Origin: Fodinibius salicampi
GTDB taxonomy: Bacteria > Bacteroidota > Rhodothermia > Balneolales > Balneolaceae
NCBI RefSeq assembly: GCF_039545095.1
Contig: NZ_BAABRS010000001.1
Span: forward strand, 496,001 to 560,000
Length of the DNA stretch: 64,000 bases
Direction: 5' to 3'
Below are positions 10,195 through 19,737 of this stretch, one piece after another. The number at the start of each line of letters is the position of its first letter. Position 1 is the stretch's first letter. A model generated the notes under the pieces. That model was not told the DNA's origin. It saw only the letters and a list, made by a program, of their open reading frames with translations, and did not search any database. Both the position numbers and the translations under genes were made by a program.

Positions 10195-12732
10195 CTAATC
10201 CATAACAATGGTTTCTTCAGTGGAATCTTTATCATCCTTAGCTCTATCGTTACTCCGGTTTTTGTGCTCTTCGCTTACTTTAAAGCGGTCGACGGGACTA
10301 AGAACCGGTTCATCTTCAAGCACAATATCCAGCAGGGGGTCCATGCGTTCCAGATATTCCACTTCGAGATCTCCGAGGACATCCTCGTCAATTTCTGCTA
10401 CATCTTTTTCATTTTTTTCCGGCAGCAGTACTTTTTCAATACCTGCGCGTTTGGCCGCCAGTACTTTTTCTTTGATACCGCCCACCGGGAGTACGAGTCC
10501 ACGGAGCGTAATTTCGCCGGTCATAGCCAGTGTCCCTTTCACCTTACGCTGCGTAAATATTGATGCTACCGCAGAAAAGATAGAGACCCCTGCCGAAGGT
10601 CCATCTTTTGGAACAGCTCCTTTTGGAACGTGGATATGGAGATCCCAGTATTTAAACGCTTCTTCAGGGATATTGAGCTCTTCGGAATTGGCTTTTAGGT
10701 AAGACATGGCAAGCATGGCGGATTCTTTCATCACATCCCCCAGCTGACCCGTTATGTGTAGCTTGCCGCTGCCTTTGGATACACTGGCCTCAATAAAGAG
10801 AATATCGCCGCCGTAAGGGGTCCATGCCAGTCCCGTAGCAACCCCGGGTACTTTGGTTCGTTCAGCTACTTCAGAGAAGTACTTCCTCTTGCCGAGGTAA
10901 TCTTGCAGCTCGTTAACGCCTACTTTATGGGGCCCGTCATCGCCTGTGGCAATTTTAGCAGCTACTCCCCGGCAAACCGAACCGATCTGACGTTCCAGAG
11001 ATCTTACTCCTGATTCACGGGTATATTCGTCAATAATTTTCTGGATACCCTGATGAGTAAGTTTAATTTGTTCTTCTTTCAGGCCATTCTCCTTAATTTG
11101 TTTAGGAATGAGATGTTCTTTGGCTATCTCAGTCTTTTCCTGCAGGGTGTAACCGCTGATATTGATAATCTCCATACGATCACGCAATGGTGCCGGGATC
11201 GTATCCAACGAGTTAGCCGTGGCAATAAACAGTACTTTTGAAAGATCGTATTCCAGCTCCAGGTAATTATCTGCAAAGCTGTCGTTCTGTTCCGGATCGA
11301 GTACTTCCAGCAGGGCAGAGGTGGGATCGCCTCTATAGTCAGATCCTACCTTATCAATTTCATCCAGCATAATAACAGGATTACCCGTTCCGGCTTTCTT
11401 CATTGATCGCAATATACGTCCCGGCAGGGCGCCAATATATGTTCGGCGATGGCCTCGAATTTCTGCTTCGTCATGTATTCCTCCCAGGCTGAAGCGCTCA
11501 AATTTTCTATTTAAGGCACGGGCAATTGATTTTCCGAGAGAAGTCTTACCCACACCCGGAGGTCCGTAGAAGCAGAGAATAGGTGCTTTCATGTCGCTTT
11601 TAAGCTTAAGCACCGCGAGATATTCAACAATTCGTTTTTTGACTTTTTCAAGCCCGTAATGGTCTTCGTCTAATACATTCTGCGCATTATTCAAATCAAG
11701 GTTATCGTCGGAATATTTATCCCACGGTAGATCAAGGATCCATTCGATATAGCTGTGAATAACCCCGTAGTTGGGGGAAGAGTTAGGGGTACGCTCTAGT
11801 CGCGTAATTTCCTTATCTACGGTTTCTTGGGCTTCCTCAGGTAGATTCTTTTCTTTGGCTCGTTTCCGAAGTTTCTCAACTTCCTGATGTTCTCCATCTT
11901 CCCCCAAAGCTTCCTGAATGGCTTTCATCTGCTGGCGCAGATAGAAATCACGTTGCTGATCATCAATGTCAGATTTTACCTTCGTGCGTATCTCTTCGCT
12001 GAGGTTTAATACCTGGAGTTCTTTATTAAGAAATTCCATAACGCGTTCCATACGCGTAGAGAAAGTGCGGATTTCGAGCACTTCCTGCTTTTCATTTGTG
12101 GAGACGTTGAGATTTGAAGAGATAAAGTTAAGCAGGAAAGTAGGACTGCTGATGTTATTAATTGCAATGGAAGCTTCGGAAGGTATATTCGGTGAGAGGT
12201 TTACAATTTTTCTTGCTGTCTCTTTTACCGACCGAATAGAGGCATCGAGTTCTACTCCTTCCAAATCCATTTCCTGGCGATAGGGCTCTACAATGGCTTT
12301 AAAATAAGGGTCTTTTTGAAGAAACTCCTCAATCTTAAAGGTCGTCTTGCCCTGAATGACAATACTTTTACTGCCATCAGGCATCTTAATTAGTTTTAAA
12401 ATCTGGGCTACCGTTCCTACTTCGTACAGATCTTTCTCATTGGGATCCTCATCCTCCTCATTTTTTTGACTGACTACTCCAATCGTTTTGTCAGCTTCAT
12501 ATGCTTCCTTTACTAATTCGAGGGAACGATCACGTCCTACAGTAATAGGTACAACCACACCGGGAAAAAGCACCGTGTTCTTAAGTGGAAGAATAGGAAG
12601 TTCGTCGGGAATTTCAGACTGTGTTAATTCTTTTTCTTCCTCTTCCGACATAAGAGGAATAGCCTGTTCAAAATCGTCGAACTGGTCGTCAATATCTTCA
12701 AAATTGACCATGTTTTTGAACATTTCCTTCAT
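10195..12732 (-). CDS. lon: Lon ATP-dependent protease
   Basis: Lon (845 aa) is the cytosolic AAA+ serine protease that degrades damaged and regulatory proteins. It begins with an acidic extension of about 40 residues. The Lon N-terminal domain follows (ELPILPLKNTVLFPGVVVPI), then a coiled region, the AAA+ module with Walker A GPPGVGKTS near 385-393 and Walker B VIMLDEIDKVG, and the protease domain with the Ser-Lys dyad in PKDGPSAG (Ser about 711) and GGIKEKVLAAKRAG (Lys about 754). A charged C-terminal tail of about 40 residues extends past the usual end. The gene stands alone, with its own terminator. Confidence 0.98.
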   Translation of the reverse strand: MKEMFKNMVNFEDIDDQFDDFEQAIPLMSEEEEKELTQSEIPDELPILPLKNTVLFPGVVVPITVGRDRSLELVKEAYEADKTIGVVSQKNEEDEDPNEKDLYEVGTVAQILKLIKMPDGSKSIVIQGKTTFKIEEFLQKDPYFKAIVEPYRQEMDLEGVELDASIRSVKETARKIVNLSPNIPSEASIAINNISSPTFLLNFISSNLNVSTNEKQEVLEIRTFSTRMERVMEFLNKELQVLNLSEEIRTKVKSDIDDQQRDFYLRQQMKAIQEALGEDGEHQEVEKLRKRAKEKNLPEEAQETVDKEITRLERTPNSSPNYGVIHSYIEWILDLPWDKYSDDNLDLNNAQNVLDEDHYGLEKVKKRIVEYLAVLKLKSDMKAPILCFYGPPGVGKTSLGKSIARALNRKFERFSLGGIHDEAEIRGHRRTYIGALPGRILRSMKKAGTGNPVIMLDEIDKVGSDYRGDPTSALLEVLDPEQNDSFADNYLELEYDLSKVLFIATANSLDTIPAPLRDRMEIINISGYTLQEKTEIAKEHLIPKQIKENGLKEEQIKLTHQGIQKIIDEYTRESGVRSLERQIGSVCRGVAAKIATGDDGPHKVGVNELQDYLGKRKYFSEVAERTKVPGVATGLAWTPYGGDILFIEASVSKGSGKLHITGQLGDVMKESAMLAMSYLKANSEELNIPEEAFKYWDLHIHVPKGAVPKDGPSAGVSIFSAVASIFTQRKVKGTLAMTGEITLRGLVLPVGGIKEKVLAAKRAGIEKVLLPEKNEKDVAEIDEDVLGDLEVEYLERMDPLLDIVLEDEPVLSPVDRFKVSEEHKNRSNDRAKDDKDSTEETIVMD

Positions 12733-12751
12733 GTATGCTAAGGTTTTAAAT

Positions 12752-12784
12752 CAAAGTTTTAGTATTGGAAACAATTAAGTGCAA
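12752..12784 (-). promoter_or_regulatory. Possible Bacteroidota-type promoter for lon
   Basis: On the minus strand AAACTTTG (12759-12752) matches seven of eight positions of the -7 element TAnnTTTG, with a TTG 22 bases upstream (12784-12782). It lies about 20 bases before the lon start. It is a single weak match and no heat-shock-type element was identified. Confidence 0.3.
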
Positions 12785-12893
12785 ATAAAGAGCCAAGCTT
12801 CTTCCATCTACCAATTAGTCATGGATACTGGCAAAATAACAAAAAGTTAGGGAAAATAGAGTATTAATTGACAGCTTGGCAGTAATTGGATTA

Positions 12894-14441
12894 TCAGAAA
12901 TGAAACTGCAGTCCCCCGATCGCTCCGCCGGCCAGGGCTGCTTGTTGAGATTGAGGATATATTAAGGCCTGAGAACCAAAAGTAAAATCCCAGTATTTTG
13001 TTTCTAATCCAGTTGAAAAACCTACTTGCAGAGGCATATTTGAAGCTAATTTGGTTCCCATTCGCAAAGGTATTCTTTCAAAGGGCCGGGCTTCCATTCC
13101 CAGGTAGACAGACAAGTTCTTGGATGTATAGGCACTGTTATCGAGTCCGAGGGTAAGATCTCCGATAAACTTGACGGTCGATAAGTCAACTAATATACCT
13201 GCGTTAACGGATGTGGGTAGCATGGTTGAGTAGGCTTCCTCAGAGCTCTCTTCAGCGCTCAGTAGCGGGTTAGGCAGTGATTCGGCTTGGTGAAGGTGGT
13301 TAATATATTGTCCGCCAGACCCAATAAACATTTCATTTAAGGGTGATTGTTGCTGGGCAATAGTGGTATCTCCAGGAGTATCAATGGTGAGTGGTTGTTC
13401 CGTTTGACGCAGTACTCCGATATCGGCAAGAGATAAAGCAATACGCAGTGATTTTTTAGGAATACCTTCTGTACGCTGTGATAATCCTTCATCACTAAGG
13501 GGAATTACATAATTGAGTCCAAAATCAAATCCCAATCCATACCCGCTTTGTTCAAAGTGATAGCTGCCAAAATTGTTTTGTATTGCCTCTTGGGGATTTT
13601 CGGACTGCATATATGCATGGATGGCATCACTGAAGCGCCCGGTACTTTGCAGGCTAAAGTCAGAAGTAAAAGGATTTGCCTGGGCGTTTATTCCGTCATC
13701 ATAATAACGGGCATGATAGCGGGCATCTAGCTTGGGACCAGCTACTATTAGTTTTGGAGCAAACCCAATATAGAGTTTGCTCAATCCCGGCATCAATCCG
13801 TTTACAAAAGTGAAATCCTGTGCGTAGCCAAAGGAAAGTTCATAGAGTTCGCTTTGTTGTTGAGATAAGGTAAAATCCCGGACGGTCCGATTATTTTGAC
13901 CTATGAAGCTATCATCATACCATCCTCTTCCGGTAATAATCCGGGAAGCCAGACGCGCACGCAAAGCAATAGAAATTGCATAGTCTTTTCTGTACCAATG
14001 GATTCCTCCTAGCATTATCTCAGCTCGTGATGGGGTATTGGCTTGTAGCCTCTGTCCCCCAAAATGTTTATCAAGAATTGTAGTACGCTGCGAAGAATTT
14101 ATACCAACATACTTTTGAATATAGGGACGATATCGGTTTCGGAAATTGGTGAACTGTCCTGAAACAGTATTCGAGGATAGAATCGGGTTAATTTGCAAGG
14201 CAGCTTGTCCGATATCTAAATGCAATGTGCCCGGACGATTGGGAAGCATTAAGTTAGCTGGATTGCTGAATGCAGCTTCGCTTCCGCTAAAATATGCGAT
14301 ACCGCCGCCATTCAAGCCCAGGTTATTTGAAGTGAGAGAAGGTTGGGCTTTGAGCGTGTGGGTGAAAATCATGGCGATAAGCGCCCACGTGGCGATAGCT
14401 ATACCTTTTTTGATCGTTTGTATGAGGAAATAATTTTTCAT
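12894..14441 (-). CDS. DUF5723 family outer-membrane barrel protein
   Basis: This 515-aa protein has an N-terminal signal segment (hydrophobic stretch GIAIATWALIAMIFTHTLKA, cleavage after about residue 32). SNNLGLNGGGIAYFSGSEAAFSNPANLML follows in pieces typical of DUF5723/PorV-like barrels, where the mature N-terminus carries a FadL/PorV-like AFSNPA motif. Many amphipathic beta strands follow, ending in GGLQFHF with a terminal Phe as in barrel proteins. The family is known in Bacteroidota without a settled function. It starts 26 bases after the pcrA stop and is probably read from the rsmB-valS-pcrA direction or its own promoter. Confidence 0.8.
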   Translation of the reverse strand: MKNYFLIQTIKKGIAIATWALIAMIFTHTLKAQPSLTSNNLGLNGGGIAYFSGSEAAFSNPANLMLPNRPGTLHLDIGQAALQINPILSSNTVSGQFTNFRNRYRPYIQKYVGINSSQRTTILDKHFGGQRLQANTPSRAEIMLGGIHWYRKDYAISIALRARLASRIITGRGWYDDSFIGQNNRTVRDFTLSQQQSELYELSFGYAQDFTFVNGLMPGLSKLYIGFAPKLIVAGPKLDARYHARYYDDGINAQANPFTSDFSLQSTGRFSDAIHAYMQSENPQEAIQNNFGSYHFEQSGYGLGFDFGLNYVIPLSDEGLSQRTEGIPKKSLRIALSLADIGVLRQTEQPLTIDTPGDTTIAQQQSPLNEMFIGSGGQYINHLHQAESLPNPLLSAEESSEEAYSTMLPTSVNAGILVDLSTVKFIGDLTLGLDNSAYTSKNLSVYLGMEARPFERIPLRMGTKLASNMPLQVGFSTGLETKYWDFTFGSQALIYPQSQQAALAGGAIGGLQFHF

Positions 14442-14467
14442 CTATAATATCAATATCGCCCTATAGG

Positions 14468-16735
14468 CTAACCAATAACCCTGAGTTTTGCTACGCGAAG
14501 CATTAATGTTTTACGCTGTTGCCGTTCTTTAAAGTAGATAACCACTTTCGTTTTTTCACCTTCACCACTTCTGCTTATAATTTTACCCTGACCAAAAATA
14601 TTATGTTCCACTTTTGCTCCTACCTGAAATGGATCTTCATCGGGATTGTCATAATATACCTGAGTATTATTAGAAGACCGATTTTTCTTTTTATAAAGTG
14701 GCTTTTTCCAGTCGTATTCAATCCGAGTATCTCCGTTTTGAGACGAAGAACTATTTTTTTCAGAGAATCGATCCTTATCTTGTTTTATGGAGGATCCGGT
14801 TTCCGTACGAACAACATCTGAACTTACTTCGTCTAAGAAACGGGAACGTCTTTTTCGTTGTTCTTCACCGTATTTATAACGACTGCGGCAGTGACTAAAA
14901 AAGAGCACTTCCTGTGCTCGTGTAATAGCCACATAAAAGAGTCTCCGTTCTTCTTCAATATTGACTTCTTCATTATTTCGACTGCCCACCGGGAATAATT
15001 CTTCTTCGAGCCCCACAACAAAAACAGCCGGGAATTCCAGCCCCTTAGCTGCATGAACGGTCATCATGGTAACGGCAGGTTTCTCCTCATCGTATTTGTC
15101 GGTATCGGTAATAAGGCTAATTTCCTGTAAAAAAGAGCTTAGTGAAGCGTTGTTGTTATTTTTTTCGAAATAGGATATCGCGTTTTCAAGTTCTAAAATA
15201 TTTTCGCGACGCGTCATTGACTTGGGAGAGTTTTCCTCTACCAGTGACTTCATATAGCCTGATTTTTCCAGCAGCTTTTTGGTAACATTGATGAGCTTTT
15301 CGTTATTCTTCAGGTCATTCTTAAGCTCATTGATCATGGCTACAAAATCCTTGACACTATTCTCTGCCGGTTTATAAAGATCAATCTGATCCACATTTTT
15401 TAAAACCTGCCATAAAGACTGGTTCGTGGAACGGGCGCGGGCCATGAGATCATGCAATGATTTATTGCCAATCCCCCTGGAGGGTTCATTAATGATGCGG
15501 ACAAGATTAGTATCATCATCCGGATTGATAAGAAGGGTCAGATATGCCAGTACATCTTTGATCTCTTTGCGCTGATAAAATGAAAGTCCGCCTACCAACT
15601 GATAGGGAATACCCTTACGGCGGAACGTTTCCTCATAAACCCTGCTCTGATAATTCGTCCGATAGAGTATGGCGAAATCATTGTAGTCATAACCTTTCCG
15701 GGCTTTCAGTTCTTTGATATAATTCGCTACCCGATTGGCTTCATCCCGCTCATCGTAGTTGTCGAGTACCGTTATGGTATCGCCCATGTCGTTGTCGGTC
15801 CAGAGCGTTTTATCCAGCTGACTCTCATTATTTTTGATAATAGAGTCTGCCGCTTTGAGTATGGCCTGGGTAGAGCGATAATTTTGTTCCAGCGGAATCT
15901 CAACCGCATCCTCATAATCATTTTTGAAATCGAGGATATTATGAATATCAGCACCCCGGAAGGAGTAGATACTTTGGGCATCATCCCCAACCACACATAA
16001 GTTCTTATACTTTTCAGCCAGCATGTTGGTCACTTTATACTGGGCATGATTGGTATCCTGGTACTCATCAATCAAGATATATTTAAAGCGATCCTGATAT
16101 TTTTCGAGCACATCTTCGTTTTTTTGAAACAGCTCGATGGGTTTGACAAGCAGGTCATCAAAGTCCATCGCATTATTGTGTTTCAGGCGTTCGACATACT
16201 GCCCGTAGATTTTGGCGGTAATATCATCAAGCGTGCTATGTACAAATTTTTCCTGGTAATGATCCGGATAGATGAGCTCATTTTTGGCATCACTGATTAG
16301 TCGCTGAATAGTACGCGGACGTATCTCTTTGGGATCGTAGTTATTTTCCCGAAGTAGCTGCTTAATGGCATTTTTAGAATCTTCCATATCGTAAATAGAA
16401 TAATTGGAAGTAAAGCCAATCTTTTCTGCCTCGAAACGCAGAATTTTTGAAAAAACGGAGTGAAAAGTTCCCATCCAGAGTTTGCGTGCTTCATCCCCAA
16501 TAAGCTGCTGGATACGCTCTTTCATCTCTTTGGCAGCCTTATTGGTAAACGTCAGGGCCAAAATATCATCCGGGGCTGCTTTCTGCTGCTGAATAAGATA
16601 AGCTATACGGTAGGTAAGCACACGGGTTTTGCCACTGCCAGCTCCCGCTACAATCAGTAGGGGGCCCTCGGTATGACGTACTGCCCGTTTTTGTTGTTCA
16701 TTCAGATCATGTATAAAATCTGGTTCTTTTGGCAT
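14468..16735 (-). CDS. pcrA: ATP-dependent DNA helicase, UvrD/PcrA family
   Basis: This superfamily 1A 3'-5' helicase (755 aa from this start) acts in repair and in clearing RecA or transcription complexes. Motif I is AGAGSGKT (30-37), motif II IDEYQDTN, motif III GDDAQSIYSFRGAD, motif IV EQNYRST and motif VI VAITRAQ. The C-terminal segment KVEHNIFGQGKIISR is the Tudor-like fold typical of PcrA. A longer frame opens 30 codons upstream at a GTG within a C8 run (16825), but its extra residues do not look like family sequence. The ATG at 16735 (MPKEPDFIHDLNEQQ) gives the normal N-terminus. A disordered Ser/Lys-rich linker occupies about 650-690. Confidence 0.95.
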   Translation of the reverse strand: MPKEPDFIHDLNEQQKRAVRHTEGPLLIVAGAGSGKTRVLTYRIAYLIQQQKAAPDDILALTFTNKAAKEMKERIQQLIGDEARKLWMGTFHSVFSKILRFEAEKIGFTSNYSIYDMEDSKNAIKQLLRENNYDPKEIRPRTIQRLISDAKNELIYPDHYQEKFVHSTLDDITAKIYGQYVERLKHNNAMDFDDLLVKPIELFQKNEDVLEKYQDRFKYILIDEYQDTNHAQYKVTNMLAEKYKNLCVVGDDAQSIYSFRGADIHNILDFKNDYEDAVEIPLEQNYRSTQAILKAADSIIKNNESQLDKTLWTDNDMGDTITVLDNYDERDEANRVANYIKELKARKGYDYNDFAILYRTNYQSRVYEETFRRKGIPYQLVGGLSFYQRKEIKDVLAYLTLLINPDDDTNLVRIINEPSRGIGNKSLHDLMARARSTNQSLWQVLKNVDQIDLYKPAENSVKDFVAMINELKNDLKNNEKLINVTKKLLEKSGYMKSLVEENSPKSMTRRENILELENAISYFEKNNNNASLSSFLQEISLITDTDKYDEEKPAVTMMTVHAAKGLEFPAVFVVGLEEELFPVGSRNNEEVNIEEERRLFYVAITRAQEVLFFSHCRSRYKYGEEQRKRRSRFLDEVSSDVVRTETGSSIKQDKDRFSEKNSSSSQNGDTRIEYDWKKPLYKKKNRSSNNTQVYYDNPDEDPFQVGAKVEHNIFGQGKIISRSGEGEKTKVVIYFKERQQRKTLMLRVAKLRVIG

Positions 16736-16855
16736 AAAAATACTAAAAACTAAATATCTTGTTGTTATTACATCTCCCGGCTGCGTAAAATAAATACGGA
16801 GTTGTCCTCCACAAGGGGGGGGCACCTTCGAAGGAATCCGATTTATCGGGAGTAA

Positions 16856-19558
16856 TTACGAATCCAATTCGCTTAAAATTTCGCGTAGTTTCTCCAGGTC
16901 TGTTTCAGTGTCTTCTTTCTTATCGCGTTCACGCTGGACAACCTCCGCTGGTGCATTATTTACGAATCCATCGTTTTTCAACTTGCCCTCGATAGATTTC
17001 AGAAAACCTTCCAGACGGTCAATTTCTTTTTGGATACGCTCGCGTTCCTTATCCAGATCGATGAGTCCCTCCAGCGGGACAAACAATTCAGTGCCTTCAA
17101 TAACCGCAGAGGCCGATGTTTCGGGCTTGTCCAGATCCGCTTCTACTTTAAACGTATCAATGGACTGAAGCTTGCGGAAAATCCACTCGTTTTTACTGAT
17201 AGCTTTGGCGGTGTTATCATCCTTGGCCTTGATAAGCAGATCAATCTCATCATTGGGACTTAGCTTAAATTCCGCACGAATATTACGGATGGCAGAGATC
17301 ATCTTTTGAATGGATTCAAAAAGGGTTCTATCGTCCTTCGAGACAGCCTTTTCATCAAATTTCGGCCAGGAAGCTACGATTATCGCTTCATCCGTATCAC
17401 GGTTGCGGGTAAGCTGCCAAATTTCTTCTGTGATAAACGGCATAAACGGATGCAAGAGTTTCATCAGCTGTTCAAAGATATTGAATCCACGTGAAAGGCG
17501 ATCTTCTGGAATGCTGGCGCCCGGCTCATCGGCTTTGATAAGTTCAATATACCAGTCACAGAAATCATCCCATATCAACGAGTAAATTTTGTGTAGTGCC
17601 TCATTGATCCGAAAGGATTCCATATCCTTATTGATAGCATCGATCGTTTCGTGCAGACGAGAAAGCATCCAGCGGTCGACAAGATTGTCTTCATCAATCT
17701 TAAGTTCGATAGCCAGTTCGGTATCTTCCGTCCGATTCATCGACAGGAATCGGAAGGCATTCCAAATTTTGTTGGCAAAATTTCGTCCTTGCTCGCAAAG
17801 CTGCTCTTCGAACAGCAAATCATTTCCGGCAGGAGAGGAGAATAGCATCCCCACGCGCACGCCATCCGTACCGTATTGTTCCATGAGCTTAAGCGGATCG
17901 GGGGAGTTCCCTAGCGACTTCGACATTTTACGCCGTTGGCTATCGCGGACGATGCCTGTATAATAAACATTGCTGAACGGCTTTTCGTCTTTAAACTCAT
18001 ATCCAGACATAATCATCCGTGCAACCCAGAAAAACATGATTTCCGGAGCGGTAACCAAATCCTGTGTAGGATAATAGTATTCCAGCTCTTCATTAGCTTC
18101 GCCCGTACGGATAAACTCAGGGTCAAAAACGGTAATTGGCCATAGCCATGAAGAAAACCAGGTATCAAGCACATCTTCATCCTGACGGACATCATCAGTT
18201 GAAAGATCAGCATTCCCTGACTTTTTACGTGCTTTTTCAAGGGCTTCATCTTCGGTTTTAGCTACAACGTAATCATCCTTGCCGTCTCCGAAATACCAAG
18301 CAGGAATACGCTGTCCCCACCAAAGCTGACGCGAAATGCACCAATCGCGGATGTTTTCCATCCAGTGGTTGTAGGAGTTTTTGAACTTCGCCGGATGAAA
18401 CTGAATATTATCGTTCATTACATTTTCATGGGCCGGCTTGGCTAGTTTATCCATCTGGCAGAACCACTGCAGCGATAGGCGCGGTTCGATAATAGCGTCG
18501 GTACGCTCGGAGTATCCGATTTTGTTTTCCAGCTCCTCGATCTCAACAAGCTGATCAAGTTCTTCAAGGTCTTTGATGATCAGTTCACGGGCATCAAAGC
18601 GGTCTTCTCCAATATAGTTTTCGGCTGCTTCATTCAGGGTCCCATCGGGATTGAGTATATCGATAATTTCCAGATCGTGCTTCTGACCAATTTCATAGTC
18701 ATTTTCGTCGTGGGCCGGGGTGATCTTCAGACAACCTGTCCCATATTCCATATCTACATACTCATCGGCAATAACCGGGACTTCACGTTCCACGATTGGA
18801 ATAATGGCCGTTTTACCGATCAGATCCTGATAGCGTTCGTCTTCCGGATGAACACAGACAGCGGAATCTGCCAAAATGGTTTCGGGACGTGTAGTGGCAA
18901 TAGTTACCCACTGATCGCTGTTATTAATCTTATAACGGACGTGATACAGTTTTGATTTTTCCTCCCGGTGGATGACTTCTTCGTCAGAGAGCGCGGTTTG
19001 TGCTTCGGGATCCCAGTTGATCATGCGCTTCCCACGGTAAATATAGCCCCGCTCATAGAGTTTGATAAAGCAATCCACAACGGCTTCATATAGTTCATCC
19101 TCGAGCGTAAATCGCGTACGCTCCCAGTCGCAGGAAGCGCCCAATTTTCGGAGCTGTTGCAGGATAATTCCCCCGTGTTCTTCCGTCCACTCCCAGGCAT
19201 GTTCTAAGAATTCATTACGGGTGAGATCGGCCTTGGTAATACCTTCTTTACGGAGTTTCTGAACGACTTTGGCTTCCGTTGCAATGGAGGCATGATCGGT
19301 GCCTGGTACCCAGCAGGCGTTCTTGCCCTGCATGCGGGCGCGGCGGACCAGCACATCCTGTATAGTATTGTTGAGCATGTGTCCCATATGCAGCACGCCC
19401 GTAACGTTTGGAGGAGGAATGACCACCGTATAGGATTCACGGTCGTCGGGTTCGGAATGGAAAAATCCGTTATCCTCCCAAAAGCTGTACCATTTGTCTT
19501 CGATGCTGCCGGGATCAAAATGCTTGGGAATATCCTTTGAAGCAGTTGTTTTTTTCAA
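16856..19558 (-). CDS. valS: Valyl-tRNA synthetase
   Basis: ValRS (900 aa) charges tRNA-Val with valine and edits mischarged threonine. The class I signatures are HMGH at residues 57-60 (HIGH motif, within PPPNVTGVLHMGH) and KMSKS near 545 (within RRKMSKSLGNSPDP). The CP1 editing domain lies between them (TTRPETILAD and GTGCLKITPAHDENDY are visible), followed by the anticodon-binding domain and a C-terminal coiled coil (LDKERERIQKEIDRLEGFL) typical of bacterial ValRS. It lies between rsmB upstream and pcrA downstream on the same strand, 120 bases before the pcrA start. Confidence 0.98.
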   Translation of the reverse strand: MKKTTASKDIPKHFDPGSIEDKWYSFWEDNGFFHSEPDDRESYTVVIPPPNVTGVLHMGHMLNNTIQDVLVRRARMQGKNACWVPGTDHASIATEAKVVQKLRKEGITKADLTRNEFLEHAWEWTEEHGGIILQQLRKLGASCDWERTRFTLEDELYEAVVDCFIKLYERGYIYRGKRMINWDPEAQTALSDEEVIHREEKSKLYHVRYKINNSDQWVTIATTRPETILADSAVCVHPEDERYQDLIGKTAIIPIVEREVPVIADEYVDMEYGTGCLKITPAHDENDYEIGQKHDLEIIDILNPDGTLNEAAENYIGEDRFDARELIIKDLEELDQLVEIEELENKIGYSERTDAIIEPRLSLQWFCQMDKLAKPAHENVMNDNIQFHPAKFKNSYNHWMENIRDWCISRQLWWGQRIPAWYFGDGKDDYVVAKTEDEALEKARKKSGNADLSTDDVRQDEDVLDTWFSSWLWPITVFDPEFIRTGEANEELEYYYPTQDLVTAPEIMFFWVARMIMSGYEFKDEKPFSNVYYTGIVRDSQRRKMSKSLGNSPDPLKLMEQYGTDGVRVGMLFSSPAGNDLLFEEQLCEQGRNFANKIWNAFRFLSMNRTEDTELAIELKIDEDNLVDRWMLSRLHETIDAINKDMESFRINEALHKIYSLIWDDFCDWYIELIKADEPGASIPEDRLSRGFNIFEQLMKLLHPFMPFITEEIWQLTRNRDTDEAIIVASWPKFDEKAVSKDDRTLFESIQKMISAIRNIRAEFKLSPNDEIDLLIKAKDDNTAKAISKNEWIFRKLQSIDTFKVEADLDKPETSASAVIEGTELFVPLEGLIDLDKERERIQKEIDRLEGFLKSIEGKLKNDGFVNNAPAEVVQRERDKKEDTETDLEKLREILSELDS

Positions 19559-19665
19559 AATTAATGAATGCGCTTTATGATGTTCAGATTAGATTTTACT
19601 GGAGGGTGAAGATACGAAAAAGGAGAGAAGATTTTGAGCCAATTATTGCTTCTATTTTAATAAGG

Positions 19666-19722
19666 CCCGCCTGACGGCTGTTATTTAGTCAAGTACATAA
19701 ATATCCTGAGCCGTCCGGCGGG
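19666..19722. repeat. Long inverted repeat between rsmB and valS
   Basis: Arms of 14 bases (19666-19679 and 19709-19722, one mismatch) flank a 29-base loop. A T-run follows on the plus side, but both flanking genes read on the minus strand, so it is not a conventional terminator for them. It could be a leader structure for valS or a remnant repeat. No T-box sequence was recognised. Confidence 0.5.
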
Positions 19723-19737
19723 TGATTTTTTATAAGG

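Noticed and set aside
10208-10702. 164-codon plus-strand frame opposite lon
   Set aside because: It is Ser/Arg-rich shadow sequence of the lon gene with no family resemblance.
16736-16825. N-terminal extension of the helicase from a GTG in a C8 run
   Set aside because: The added 30 residues do not resemble family sequence and the ATG at 16735 gives the normal start.
19666-19722. T-box riboswitch before valS
   Set aside because: A hairpin is present but no T-box consensus or specifier loop is seen, and T-boxes are mainly a Gram-positive feature.
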